Below are positions 41,596 through 50,098 of a stretch of DNA of 64,000 nucleotides, in pieces. The translations under genes were made by a program, and so were the position numbers. Source of the stretch: Leishmania infantum JPCM5 (Eukaryota > Euglenozoa > Kinetoplastea > Trypanosomatida > Trypanosomatidae); assembly GCF_000002875.2 (NCBI RefSeq), contig NC_009399.2, forward strand, positions 236,884-300,883, in the 5' to 3' direction. The first letter of the stretch is position 1, and every line of letters begins with the position of its first letter. The notes under the pieces were generated by a model. The model saw only the letters and a program-made list of their open reading frames with translations, was not told the DNA's origin and searched no databases.

Positions 41596-42201
41596 ATGAG
41601 CTCCCAGCAGCATGCCTTTGAAAAGTCGCGAGAGCAGGCAAAGGAATACCTTAGCAAGGATGCCATGAAAGAGCTCAGGGCCAGCCTCGACCCCAGCGCT
41701 ACCCGCGCCCGTCACGGTCTCTTGCCGAAAGACTTTCAGACAACCGACGAGGAGCACGAGCGGCGTGTAAACGACTACATCCGGAGCCACAGCACGTGGC
41801 GCAAGGACGTCTACGTGCTCCGCAGCTACGAGTACTGGAAGCTGCGCGCCGACTACTATCCGTACATTCGCCGTAGTGACGAGAAGGACAACTTCTTTCT
41901 CCGCGGCATCACGTGCCACCCGCGCCTATCTGACTACCCCGTGTGCAAGGCTGTCATCCGTGACTACTTTGTGTGCCGTGACAGGAACCCGGTCCTGCAG
42001 ATCTTTAACGCCTGTGCGCCTCTGAAGGAGCAGTTCTGCGCGTGCATCAACGAGGTCTTTCTCAAGAACCACGAGCGTGGCGACAAGAAGTTCAACGCCC
42101 ACCGTGACGAGTTCTTCGAGGTGCAGCGGTCGAAGCGATTTGCGAAGATGCTAAACCATGTGGAGGAGTCGATGGAGGCCAAGACGAAGTTGCAGGACTG
42201 A
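41596..42201 (+). CDS. CMC1-like twin CX9C mitochondrial protein
   Basis: Encodes 201 residues from ATG 41596 (MSSQQHAFEKS); an upstream open stretch of 77 codons has no ATG. The C-terminal half has two CX9C pairs: 'CKAVIRDYFVC' and 'CAPLKEQFCAC' (first and last Cys nine apart). This is the CHCH/CMC1 pattern of proteins oxidised by the Mia40/Erv1 pathway in the mitochondrial intermembrane space, often acting in cytochrome c oxidase assembly. The segment before, 'ITCHPRLSDYPVC', adds another Cys. The N-terminal about 100 residues, with a Tyr-rich 'SYEYWKLRADYYPYI', are an extension not found in yeast CMC1, which is about half this size. Family assignment is good; the exact assembly role is inference. 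Confidence 0.82.
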   Translation: MSSQQHAFEKSREQAKEYLSKDAMKELRASLDPSATRARHGLLPKDFQTTDEEHERRVNDYIRSHSTWRKDVYVLRSYEYWKLRADYYPYIRRSDEKDNFFLRGITCHPRLSDYPVCKAVIRDYFVCRDRNPVLQIFNACAPLKEQFCACINEVFLKNHERGDKKFNAHRDEFFEVQRSKRFAKMLNHVEESMEAKTKLQD

Positions 42202-42945
42202 GCAGAAGGTAGCCAACATCGACGTATGGCGACATCTATGCGCGGTAGAGAGAAAGAGGAATACCAAGAGAGGCGATGCGCCGGCCCGTTTTTTCTTTCG
42301 TTTGTGCGTGCGTTTGCCAGTGAGTGCTTCGTTTTGCTCTCCTTCCTTGGCCCGTCCCTCCCTCCCCCTCTCTCTCTTCTCCCACCCACCCTCGCACCCG
42401 CCTTGGCTGATGCCTTATCCTCTTTGGTTGTTTGTTTCAGGAATGTGTCTGTGCTAGTCCGCCAGATCGGTGGAGATGTTCTGTTTTGCGTGCTTCTTGC
42501 GGTCGTCGCTTCTCTGTGTTCTGTTGGTATCTTGTCGTCATTCTTATCCGTTGGCCGGCGCACACACGCCCATCTCAGCTGCCCCTCCTTCCCCTTCCTT
42601 GCGCTCCTGGACGATACACGTCTGATGGCAACGTTGCTGGCTTGCCAGGTGGCAGGACAGAAGCGGTGGTTGTCGCTGAGAAGTAAACCGAAGCGGCAGC
42701 AATGGCTCATCCCCGTGCGACTCCTCTAGCACGCATTATTCTCTCACCTCTGACGTCGTGCCTACCTACTCTTGATCCGGCCACCCCGCCCCTCACCGTC
42801 TCCGCTGTGTTGCTTTCTTTCTCCTCTACGCCGCCGATGGCTTTTGTGTGCATGTGTGTGTGTGGATACATCTCCATCCGGTGTCGTGACGAGGCATACT
42901 TTCTTTTCTCTCTCGAGCTCCGCACAGAAACACGCACGCACAGTC
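42202..42945. other. Short spacer / splice region
   Basis: C/T-rich UTR-like sequence. Candidate acceptors for the next gene are the CAGs ending at 42927 and 42943, after the tract 42898-42915. No gene is seen. Confidence 0.75.
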
Positions 42946-44421
42946 ATGGAGGCCGTATTCATGCGCGTCGGTGAGCTGGCGTGTCAGAAAGACTCGTTCC
43001 TGCGAGAGTTGACGGCGACTGTTGTCTCGTGTGAGCCAGCCAAGACGGCAGTGGCAGCGGCGAAGAAGGCGAAGGGCGCCAGCAGCGACACCGTGACGTA
43101 CGATGTTATTCTGAGCGACTCCGTTCTTTTTCCAGAAGGTGGTGGCCAGCCCTGCGACCACGGCACACTGCGAGTGGTGTCAGGCGATAATGACAAAGCC
43201 GATCCCTCGTGTGGCGCCACCGCCGCGCCGCCGCTCTCCATTACGAACGTGCGCCGGGTCGGGGACACATGCGTGCTCACCAGTCCCGCCGCCCTCCCCG
43301 TGGGGGCTACGGTGCACCAGATGGTGGACTGGCCGCGTCGGATGGACCACATGCAGCACCACACCGGCCAGCACCTGCTCACTGCCGTGGTAGAGCGCGA
43401 GGACACGCTGCGCTTGCCCACTGTGAGCTGGTCCCTGACGCACCCTTACTGTTTCATCCAGGTGGACGTTGGCGGCTACGCAAGCGACCCAGCTTCGCCG
43501 TACCACGCTTACATCACAAAGGAGAAGAAAATATCGGACGAAATGGTGGCGAAGATCGAGGTGCTCTGCAACGACGCGATCGCCCAGAGCACCGCCGTGC
43601 AGTGCGACGTGTTCGAAAATCGAGAGGTGTATATGCGGGAGCAGGATCGCCGGCATCAGACGGCTGCGGCCTCGGCAGACGGCGGCACGGAAGCCTTTCG
43701 AAGCCGCGGCATCCCAGAGGACGTCACAGGGCCGATCCGCATCATCTCGCTGGACGCCATCGACAGCTGCACCTGCTGCGGCACCCACCTGCGCACACTA
43801 GCAGAGCTGCAGGCTATGTACCTCCTCCACCAAGAGGTTAAAGGAACGCTAGTGAAGCTGTACTTCATCACTGGCAAGCGGGCAGCGCGACAGTTCCACG
43901 CCATGTATCACCGGGAGCGGCAGTTGATGCCGGAGTTGGGTGGCAGCAGACCCAACGACTTTGTCTCCGTGGTGCAGCGCCGTTCCAAGGATGCGACGGA
44001 CCTTGAGAAGCTGATGAAGCGGTGGACACTGGAGCTAGCGAGTGTAGAAGCACAGCGCATCGCCGCCGCCGTGCCGGCGTCGCACGCCGCTACCGTCACA
44101 GTACCCCTGCGTCGCGACGACGTAGATCTCGAGTTCTTCAACGAGGTCCGCGCACGGCTCGATGCAGCAGGGCTGCGCCGCGTCGTTCTCGTTTCCGCGT
44201 GGGCGGCAGAGCGGTGCACGGCAGGCACGCTCGCCAGCGCGAAGGATGTGGCGGGTCAGGTCTTCGTCACTGGGGGAGAGACGCCTGCGGACATGGAGAA
44301 GGCCGTCCAGCTGGTGAAGGAAACGCTAGAGGGGGTGAAGGGGGGCACCTCCAAGCTGGGTTTCCGTGGGAAGGGCAGTCTGAAGGAGTGGGACACCCTC
44401 GTGGCGCGTCTGAAGGAGTAG
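42946..44421 (+). CDS. AARSD1: Alanyl-tRNA editing protein (AlaX / AARSD1 family)
   Basis: Encodes 491 residues from ATG 42946 (MEAVFMRVGEL). It has the features of the free-standing editing domain of alanyl-tRNA synthetase: the entry loop 'FPEGGGQPCDHGTL' (about residues 60-73), the zinc motif HxxxH as 'HTGQH' at 139-143, and CxxxH at 277-281 ('CCGTH'). These four residues hold the Zn that positions mischarged tRNA-Ala. The size and the C-terminal extension after the zinc site match AARSD1-type proteins rather than short AlaX forms. It hydrolyses Ser (or Gly) wrongly attached to tRNA-Ala and acts in trans. All metal ligands are present, so it is probably active. Well delimited by splice signals before and UTR sequence after. 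Confidence 0.92.
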   Translation: MEAVFMRVGELACQKDSFLRELTATVVSCEPAKTAVAAAKKAKGASSDTVTYDVILSDSVLFPEGGGQPCDHGTLRVVSGDNDKADPSCGATAAPPLSITNVRRVGDTCVLTSPAALPVGATVHQMVDWPRRMDHMQHHTGQHLLTAVVEREDTLRLPTVSWSLTHPYCFIQVDVGGYASDPASPYHAYITKEKKISDEMVAKIEVLCNDAIAQSTAVQCDVFENREVYMREQDRRHQTAAASADGGTEAFRSRGIPEDVTGPIRIISLDAIDSCTCCGTHLRTLAELQAMYLLHQEVKGTLVKLYFITGKRAARQFHAMYHRERQLMPELGGSRPNDFVSVVQRRSKDATDLEKLMKRWTLELASVEAQRIAAAVPASHAATVTVPLRRDDVDLEFFNEVRARLDAAGLRRVVLVSAWAAERCTAGTLASAKDVAGQVFVTGGETPADMEKAVQLVKETLEGVKGGTSKLGFRGKGSLKEWDTLVARLKE

Positions 44422-45501
44422 CGAAGCGTGTAGAGAACGCGAAGGGTGAGGGGGGAACTACTGAGACGACGAGGGGCGGTGGGAGAGGTGAGCTTTATGG
44501 TGTGTGAGTGTGTGCGCTCTCTGTAGTGTCATCCCTTCCTCCTCGTCCGCTCTCTCCGCCCCACTAGTTGTACTTGGCAAAATAAACATACACACACACA
44601 TACACTACCTCCGCGTATGCACGACGGTTGCGCTGTGGTGGCGACCCGCACAGACGCGCCGTCGTAAAGGGGGAAAGAATGCCAGTGGATGTCGCAGATG
44701 TCCATCATTGCACACGTGCACATACGCATGTGTGTATGCGTGCGGTCATGTCCACTCACCCTCAACGCTGTTGCGTCGTCATTTGCAGCACATAAAATAC
44801 GACGTGTTTCCTCGACGTACTGATGGTAGGGGAGGGCCATGCATGGCGCAGAGGTTCGCTGGACAAGCCCCGCCACCACCACCACCCCTTTCTCTCTCTG
44901 TGCCCCGCACATATCGTCGGTTTCTTGTCACCGTTGCACCCCCTCCCTCTTCTCCCCTCTCTGTCTGCCACCTTTGAACGGATCATCAACCACGACGACG
45001 ACGACAAGTGAGAGATCACGTCACCTTCAAAGTCTAAGGGGAGTCTGTGTGCGCGTGTGGGGGGTGAGAGTGAGTGGTCTCGTGGTCTGTCTGTGTGTGC
45101 GTGTGTGTGCACGATCGCGTGGATGCGTTTTCCTTGTGTTCCCCTTTCCTTTCGCGCAGAGGGGCGGCACACGTCATTGGTGAAGGCAACAAGACGAGTA
45201 GAGCGAGAGAGACGCACACGCAACCGTGAGAGTCGAATCCGCGCTTCGGTACTGCTGTGGCGTTCTGTTTTTGTTTTCTCTCTCTCTCTCTGTGTTCAGT
45301 CTATCAGCTCTTAGTCATCGGCACTGGAAGACTCGCGTGCCTGCGACACACTTACGCATGGAGACACGGGCGCAGGAACGCACAGCCCCATCCACAATAC
45401 TTCTCCCGAGTCCCCCTTCTTCATCTCGACAGACGCACCTAAGCGTCTCCCTCCTTCCTTCTTTTTTAGTCTGTTGCTTCGCTTGACGGAAATGAACGGC
45501 A
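44422..45501. other. Spacer up to assembly gap; candidate start at 45492
   Basis: UTR-like sequence with CA/TG runs (44589-44601, 45085-45110) and C/T tracts (45280-45296, 45400-45480). The last bases before the gap contain ATG at 45492 (encoding M-N-G) just after a T-rich tract ending in a TAG at 45467-45469. This could be the start codon of the repeat protein that begins on the far side of the gap, but its frame across the gap cannot be known. Confidence 0.6.
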
Positions 45502-45601
45502 NNNNNNNNNNNNNNNNNNNNNNNNNNNNNNNNNNNNNNNNNNNNNNNNNNNNNNNNNNNNNNNNNNNNNNNNNNNNNNNNNNNNNNNNNNNNNNNNNNN
45601 N
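45502..45601. other. Assembly gap (100 N)
   Basis: Exactly 100 N, the conventional placeholder for unknown length. It sits at the left border of the 1,959 bp tandem repeat. Confidence 0.98.
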
Positions 45602-48600
45602 CGCGTGGGCACTGACAGCGACGCGGCGCGCGCACGTGCGGCGGAGATGCGCGCGGAGGCGGCGCTGAAGGCACGCTACCCGTTCCTCGGCCCCACCGTG
45701 GCGGGCGAGTTGCTCACGGCGGTACGCCTGGAGGACGACGCCGTGTTCGTGGGTCTGGCGGCCGAGCACGCGTCGCTCAAGGCGACGCCGACGACGCCGC
45801 GGCAGGCGCTGGCGTGTGTGGAGCAGGGGATGCGTGCGCGCGCGAGCGAGCTGGTGGCGGAGCACGCACGCGACGAGGAGGCGCTGCGTGAGAGGCTGCC
45901 GTTTGTCGGGGCGCTGCCTGGCGGCGTGACGCTGCGCGAGCTGGACATGGCCAATGACCCGGACGTGAAGCCGTTGCTGGCGCAGCTGGAGGAGCTGGCC
46001 AAGGACCCGGCGGCGGCGAAGGGGCCGGAGGCGCGGCGGCTGGAGAAGGCGATCGGCGAGCTGGCGCGCCGTGCTGCGGAGGACGAAGCCGAGCGCACGC
46101 GCCATGGCCTCGTGGACGCGGAGGGGCTGCACGAGCGCTTCCCGTTCCTGCCGGAGGAGCCGGTGCCGGGTGTGTCGCTAGTGGAGGCGCGCGTGATGGA
46201 CGACCCCGAGTTCCGCACGCTGGCGAACGAACTGGTGGACCTGCGCAGGGGCGCGGAGGCCAGCCCGCAGGCGCTGCGCGCCGCGGAGGAGGCGCTGGCG
46301 GGCCACGCTGCCGAGGTGGCGGCCGCGAAGCTGCGCGCGACGGAGGAGGCGCAGGCGCACTACCCGTTCCTGTCGAAGCGCGTGGCGGGCGTGCCGCTGA
46401 GCGAGCTGCCGCTGGCGCAGGACGAGCTGTTCCAGGCGCTGGTGGCGCAGCGCGCGCCGCTGCTGGGGAGTCCGCGCACAAACGCGGCACGGCTGCACGC
46501 GGTCGAGGCACGCGCCCATGACCGTGCGCGCGAGCTCGCGGATGCCAAGCGCAAGCTGGACAGCCTACGCGATGCTGCAGACGACGAGGTGCGTTCGCGC
46601 AACCCGTTCCTGCCGCACAGCGACGTGCGCGGCGTGCCGCTGCGCGAGCTGGGCCTGTCGCGGGACCCCGAGTACGCGCGGCTGATGGATCGCCGCCTGA
46701 CGCTGAAGGAGCGGCCGGTCGAGAATGCGGCGGAGCTGACTGCGGTAGAGGCGCGCCTGAAGAAGCGCGCTACGGAGGTGGCGGAGGCGAAGCTCGTGGC
46801 GGAGGCGGAGCTGCGAGCCAAGTACCCGACTGTGGCGACGGCGCCTGAGGCGGCGATGCTGTCGTCGTTGGGGCTGTCGCTGGACCCGCGGCTGGCGCAG
46901 CTCGAGCAGCAGTGCGTGGCGCTTGCTGACCAGCCGAAACCAGACCGCGCGGTGCTGCGTGCCGCGGAGGAGGCGGCGGCAGTGCGCGTGCAGGAGCTGG
47001 TGGACGAAGACGCAAGCGCCGAGGAGGAGGCGGCGCAGGCGCGTGCGGCGGTGCTGAAGCGGTACCCCATGTGCGCACGCGACGTGACGGAGGCGGTGGG
47101 CAAGGACGCCGTGTTCGCGTCACTGGCTGCGCGCCACGCGGGTCTGCTGTCAGACCCTGCAGCCAACAGGGAACCGCTGGCCGACGTGGAGGATCTCATG
47201 CGCCAGCGCGGTGCTGAGGTGGAGAGCGGGCGCCGGCAGCGACGCCGACGCCGCCCTGCCAACCCTCCACGCCTGCTGGACATGAACGACGTGGCGCTGG
47301 AGAGCGGCGAGCTGGGCGACTACCACAGCCGACGCCACCGCCACCGCCGCGGCCGCATTCTGGACGCGCGGGAGGTGCCGATGGATATCGCCGGCGAGGT
47401 GCGGGAGCAGGAGACGGACACGGTGCCGCTGCTGTCGGGCACGGAGGTGCGCGACCCGTACTACCAAGCGCTGGTGGCGCTGCGCGCGTCGCTGGTGAGG
47501 GAGGACGAGGCCGTCAACGCAGACAGCATTCGGTGTGTGGAGGAGCAGATGAAGGACCGCGTGGCGCAGCTGAACAGCGACGCGGCGCGCGCACGTGCGG
47601 CGGAGATGCGCGCGGAGGCGGCGCTGAAGGCACGCTACCCGTTCCTCGGCCCCACCGTGGCGGGCGAGTTGCTCACGGCGGTACGCCTGGAGGACGACGC
47701 CGTGTTCGTGGGTCTGGCGGCCGAGCACGCGTCGCTCAAGGCGACGCCGACGACGCCGCGGCAGGCGCTGGCGTGTGTGGAGCAGGGGATGCGTGCGCGC
47801 GCGAGCGAGCTGGTGGCGGAGCACGCACGCGACGAGGAGGCGCTGCGTGAGAGGCTGCCGTTTGTCGGGGCGCTGCCTGGCGGCGTGACGCTGCGCGAGC
47901 TGGACATGGCCAATGACCCGGACGTGAAGCCGTTGCTGGCGCAGCTGGAGGAGCTGGCCAAGGACCCGGCGGCGGCGAAGGGGCCGGAGGCGCGGCGGCT
48001 GGAGAAGGCGATCGGCGAGCTGGCGCGCCGTGCTGCGGAGGACGAAGCCGAGCGCACGCGCCATGGCCTCGTGGACGCGGAGGGGCTGCACGAGCGCTTC
48101 CCGTTCCTGCCGGAGGAGCCGGTGCCGGGTGTGTCGCTAGTGGAGGCGCGCGTGATGGACGACCCCGAGTTCCGCACGCTGGCGAACGAACTGGTGGACC
48201 TGCGCAGGGGCGCGGAGGCCAGCCCGCAGGCGCTGCGCGCCGCGGAGGAGGCGCTGGCGGGCCACGCTGCCGAGGTGGCGGCCGCGAAGCTGCGCGCGAC
48301 GGAGGAGGCGCAGGCGCACTACCCGTTCCTGTCGAAGCGCGTGGCGGGCGTGCCGCTGAGCGAGCTGCCGCTGGCGCAGGACGAGCTGTTCCAGGCGCTG
48401 GTGGCGCAGCGCGCGCCGCTGCTGGGGAGTCCGCGCACAAACGCGGCACGGCTGCACGCGGTCGAGGCACGCGCCCATGACCGTGCGCGCGAGCTCGCGG
48501 ATGCCAAGCGCAAGCTGGACAGCCTACGCGATGCTGCAGACGACGAGGTGCGTTCGCGCAACCCGTTCCTGCCGCACAGCGACGTGCGCGGCGTGCCGCT

Positions 48601-49885
48601 GCGCGAGCTGGGCCTGTCGCGGGACCCCGAGTACGCGCGGCTGATGGATCGCCGCCTGACGCTGAAGGAGCGGCCGGTCGAGAATGCGGCGGAGCTGACT
48701 GCGGTAGAGGCGCGCCTGAAGAAGCGCGCTACGGAGGTGGCGGAGGCGAAGCTCGTGGCGGAGGCGGAGCTGCGAGCCAAGTACCCGACTGTGGCGACGG
48801 CGCCTGAGGCGGCGATGCTGTCGTCGTTGGGGCTGTCGCTGGACCCGCGGCTGGCGCAGCTCGAGCAGCAGTGCGTGGCGCTTGCTGACCAGCCGAAACC
48901 AGACCGCGCGGTGCTGCGTGCCGCGGAGGAGGCGGCGGCAGTGCGCGTGCAGGAGCTGGTGGACGAAGACGCAAGCGCCGAGGAGGAGGCGGCGCAGGCG
49001 CGTGCGGCGGTGCTGAAGCGGTACCCCATGTGCGCACGCGACGTGACGGAGGCGGTGGGCAAGGACGCCGTGTTCGCGTCACTGGCTGCGCGCCACGCGG
49101 GTCTGCTGTCAGACCCTGCAGCCAACAGGGAACCGCTGGCCGACGTGGAGGATCTCATGCGCCAGCGCGGTGCTGAGGTGGAGAGCGGGCGCCGGCAGCG
49201 ACGCCGACGCCGCCCTGCCAACCCTCCACGCCTGCTGGACATGAACGACGTGGCGCTGGAGAGCGGCGAGCTGGGCGACTACCACAGCCGACGCCACCGC
49301 CACCGCCGCGGCCGCATTCTGGACGCGCGGGAGGTGCCGATGGATATCGCCGGCGAGGTGCGGGAGCAGGAGACGGACACGGTGCCGCTGCTGTCGGGCA
49401 CGGAGGTGCGCGACCCGTACTACCAAGCGCTGGTGGCGCTGCGCGCGTCGCTGGTGAGGGAGGACGAGGCCGTCAACGCAGACAGCATTCGGTGTGTGGA
49501 GGAGCAGATGAAGGACCGCGTGGCGCAGCTGAACAGCGACGCGGCGCGCGCACGTGCGGCGGAGATGCGCGCGGAGGCGGCGCTGAAGGCACGCTACCCG
49601 TTCCTCGGCCCCACCGTGGCGGGCGAGTTGCTCACGGCGGTACGCCTGGAGGACGACGCCGTGTTCGTGGGTCTGGCGGCCGAGCACGCGTCGCTCAAGG
49701 CGACGCCGACGACGCCGCGGCAGGCGCTGGCGTGTGTGGAGCAGGGGATGCGTGCGCGCGCGAGCGAGCTGGTGGCGGAGCACGCACGCGACGAGGAGGC
49801 GCTGCGTGAGAGGCCGCGGACGAGAACTCGAGGGGCGCCTTCCGTTCAGGGCCGCAGCCCACCTGGCACAGCAACGGCTCACTGA
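45602..49885 (+). CDS. Giant tandem-repeat protein, fragment (collapsed array)
   Basis: Open from the gap edge to a TGA at 49883; both real ends are missing. It consists of 653-residue units: two complete and a third cut after about 80 residues. Each unit holds about eight sub-repeats of about 70-110 residues following 'YPFL...GVPLxELxLxxDPxF', then a charged helix 'A..VE.RM..RA.ELA'. One sub-repeat has an Arg-rich insert ('RRQRRRRRPANPP', 'YHSRRHRHRRGRI'). There is no signal peptide, membrane segment or enzyme motif. The pattern recalls very large kinetoplastid calpain-like/cytoskeletal repeat proteins; this is from memory and unverified. Ala/Glu/Arg-rich helices suggest an elongated, perhaps microtubule-associated filament. 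Neither gap is sized, so the true copy number is unknown. Confidence 0.8.
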   Translation, partial: RVGTDSDAARARAAEMRAEAALKARYPFLGPTVAGELLTAVRLEDDAVFVGLAAEHASLKATPTTPRQALACVEQGMRARASELVAEHARDEEALRERLPFVGALPGGVTLRELDMANDPDVKPLLAQLEELAKDPAAAKGPEARRLEKAIGELARRAAEDEAERTRHGLVDAEGLHERFPFLPEEPVPGVSLVEARVMDDPEFRTLANELVDLRRGAEASPQALRAAEEALAGHAAEVAAAKLRATEEAQAHYPFLSKRVAGVPLSELPLAQDELFQALVAQRAPLLGSPRTNAARLHAVEARAHDRARELADAKRKLDSLRDAADDEVRSRNPFLPHSDVRGVPLRELGLSRDPEYARLMDRRLTLKERPVENAAELTAVEARLKKRATEVAEAKLVAEAELRAKYPTVATAPEAAMLSSLGLSLDPRLAQLEQQCVALADQPKPDRAVLRAAEEAAAVRVQELVDEDASAEEEAAQARAAVLKRYPMCARDVTEAVGKDAVFASLAARHAGLLSDPAANREPLADVEDLMRQRGAEVESGRRQRRRRRPANPPRLLDMNDVALESGELGDYHSRRHRHRRGRILDAREVPMDIAGEVREQETDTVPLLSGTEVRDPYYQALVALRASLVREDEAVNADSIRCVEEQMKDRVAQLNSDAARARAAEMRAEAALKARYPFLGPTVAGELLTAVRLEDDAVFVGLAAEHASLKATPTTPRQALACVEQGMRARASELVAEHARDEEALRERLPFVGALPGGVTLRELDMANDPDVKPLLAQLEELAKDPAAAKGPEARRLEKAIGELARRAAEDEAERTRHGLVDAEGLHERFPFLPEEPVPGVSLVEARVMDDPEFRTLANELVDLRRGAEASPQALRAAEEALAGHAAEVAAAKLRATEEAQAHYPFLSKRVAGVPLSELPLAQDELFQALVAQRAPLLGSPRTNAARLHAVEARAHDRARELADAKRKLDSLRDAADDEVRSRNPFLPHSDVRGVPLRELGLSRDPEYARLMDRRLTLKERPVENAAELTAVEARLKKRATEVAEAKLVAEAELRAKYPTVATAPEAAMLSSLGLSLDPRLAQLEQQCVALADQPKPDRAVLRAAEEAAAVRVQELVDEDASAEEEAAQARAAVLKRYPMCARDVTEAVGKDAVFASLAARHAGLLSDPAANREPLADVEDLMRQRGAEVESGRRQRRRRRPANPPRLLDMNDVALESGELGDYHSRRHRHRRGRILDAREVPMDIAGEVREQETDTVPLLSGTEVRDPYYQALVALRASLVREDEAVNADSIRCVEEQMKDRVAQLNSDAARARAAEMRAEAALKARYPFLGPTVAGELLTAVRLEDDAVFVGLAAEHASLKATPTTPRQALACVEQGMRARASELVAEHARDEEALRERPRTRTRGAPSVQGRSPPGTATAH
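45621..49814 (+). repeat. 1,959 bp tandem repeat, about 2.14 copies
   Basis: Matching points at 45621, 47580 and 49539 are exactly 1,959 bp apart (653 codons). The DNA copies appear identical wherever compared, including synonymous positions. Copy 3 matches to 49814 and then departs abruptly. At the left edge, 45602-45620 matches the end of a unit imperfectly, as expected of a poor-quality contig end. Confidence 0.93.
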
Positions 49886-49998
49886 GCCGGAGCGGCGCGG
49901 CGCGCAAGTGTGACGAAGCTGCCGTCGCGCCGGCGTCGGCCTCCCAGCACCCGCGTCGCACCCGGCCGCTGCNGCTGGGTCGTCGGCCGCACCTGCCA
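49815..49998 (+). other. Non-repeat sequence at contig end, open in shifted frame
   Basis: After leaving the repeat, the original frame stops at 49885. The frame beginning at 49810 stays open to the gap and reads as a polar tail ('ENSRGAFRSGPQPTWHSNGS', then 'ARKCDEAAVAPASASQHPRR'). This may be the true end of the repeat protein reached through a one-base frameshift error, or a chimeric join. A single N at 49973 shows poor base quality. Confidence 0.45.
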
Positions 49999-50098
49999 NN
50001 NNNNNNNNNNNNNNNNNNNNNNNNNNNNNNNNNNNNNNNNNNNNNNNNNNNNNNNNNNNNNNNNNNNNNNNNNNNNNNNNNNNNNNNNNNNNNNNNNN
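49999..50098. other. Assembly gap (100 N)
   Basis: A second fixed-size gap. It removes the end of the repeat gene, the intergenic region and the start of the F-box gene. Confidence 0.98.

Noticed and set aside
46360..49242. Minus-strand 307-codon frames inside the repeat array
   Set aside because: They recur with each 1,959 bp unit as Ser/Arg-rich shadows of the + strand Ala/Glu/Arg repeat protein.
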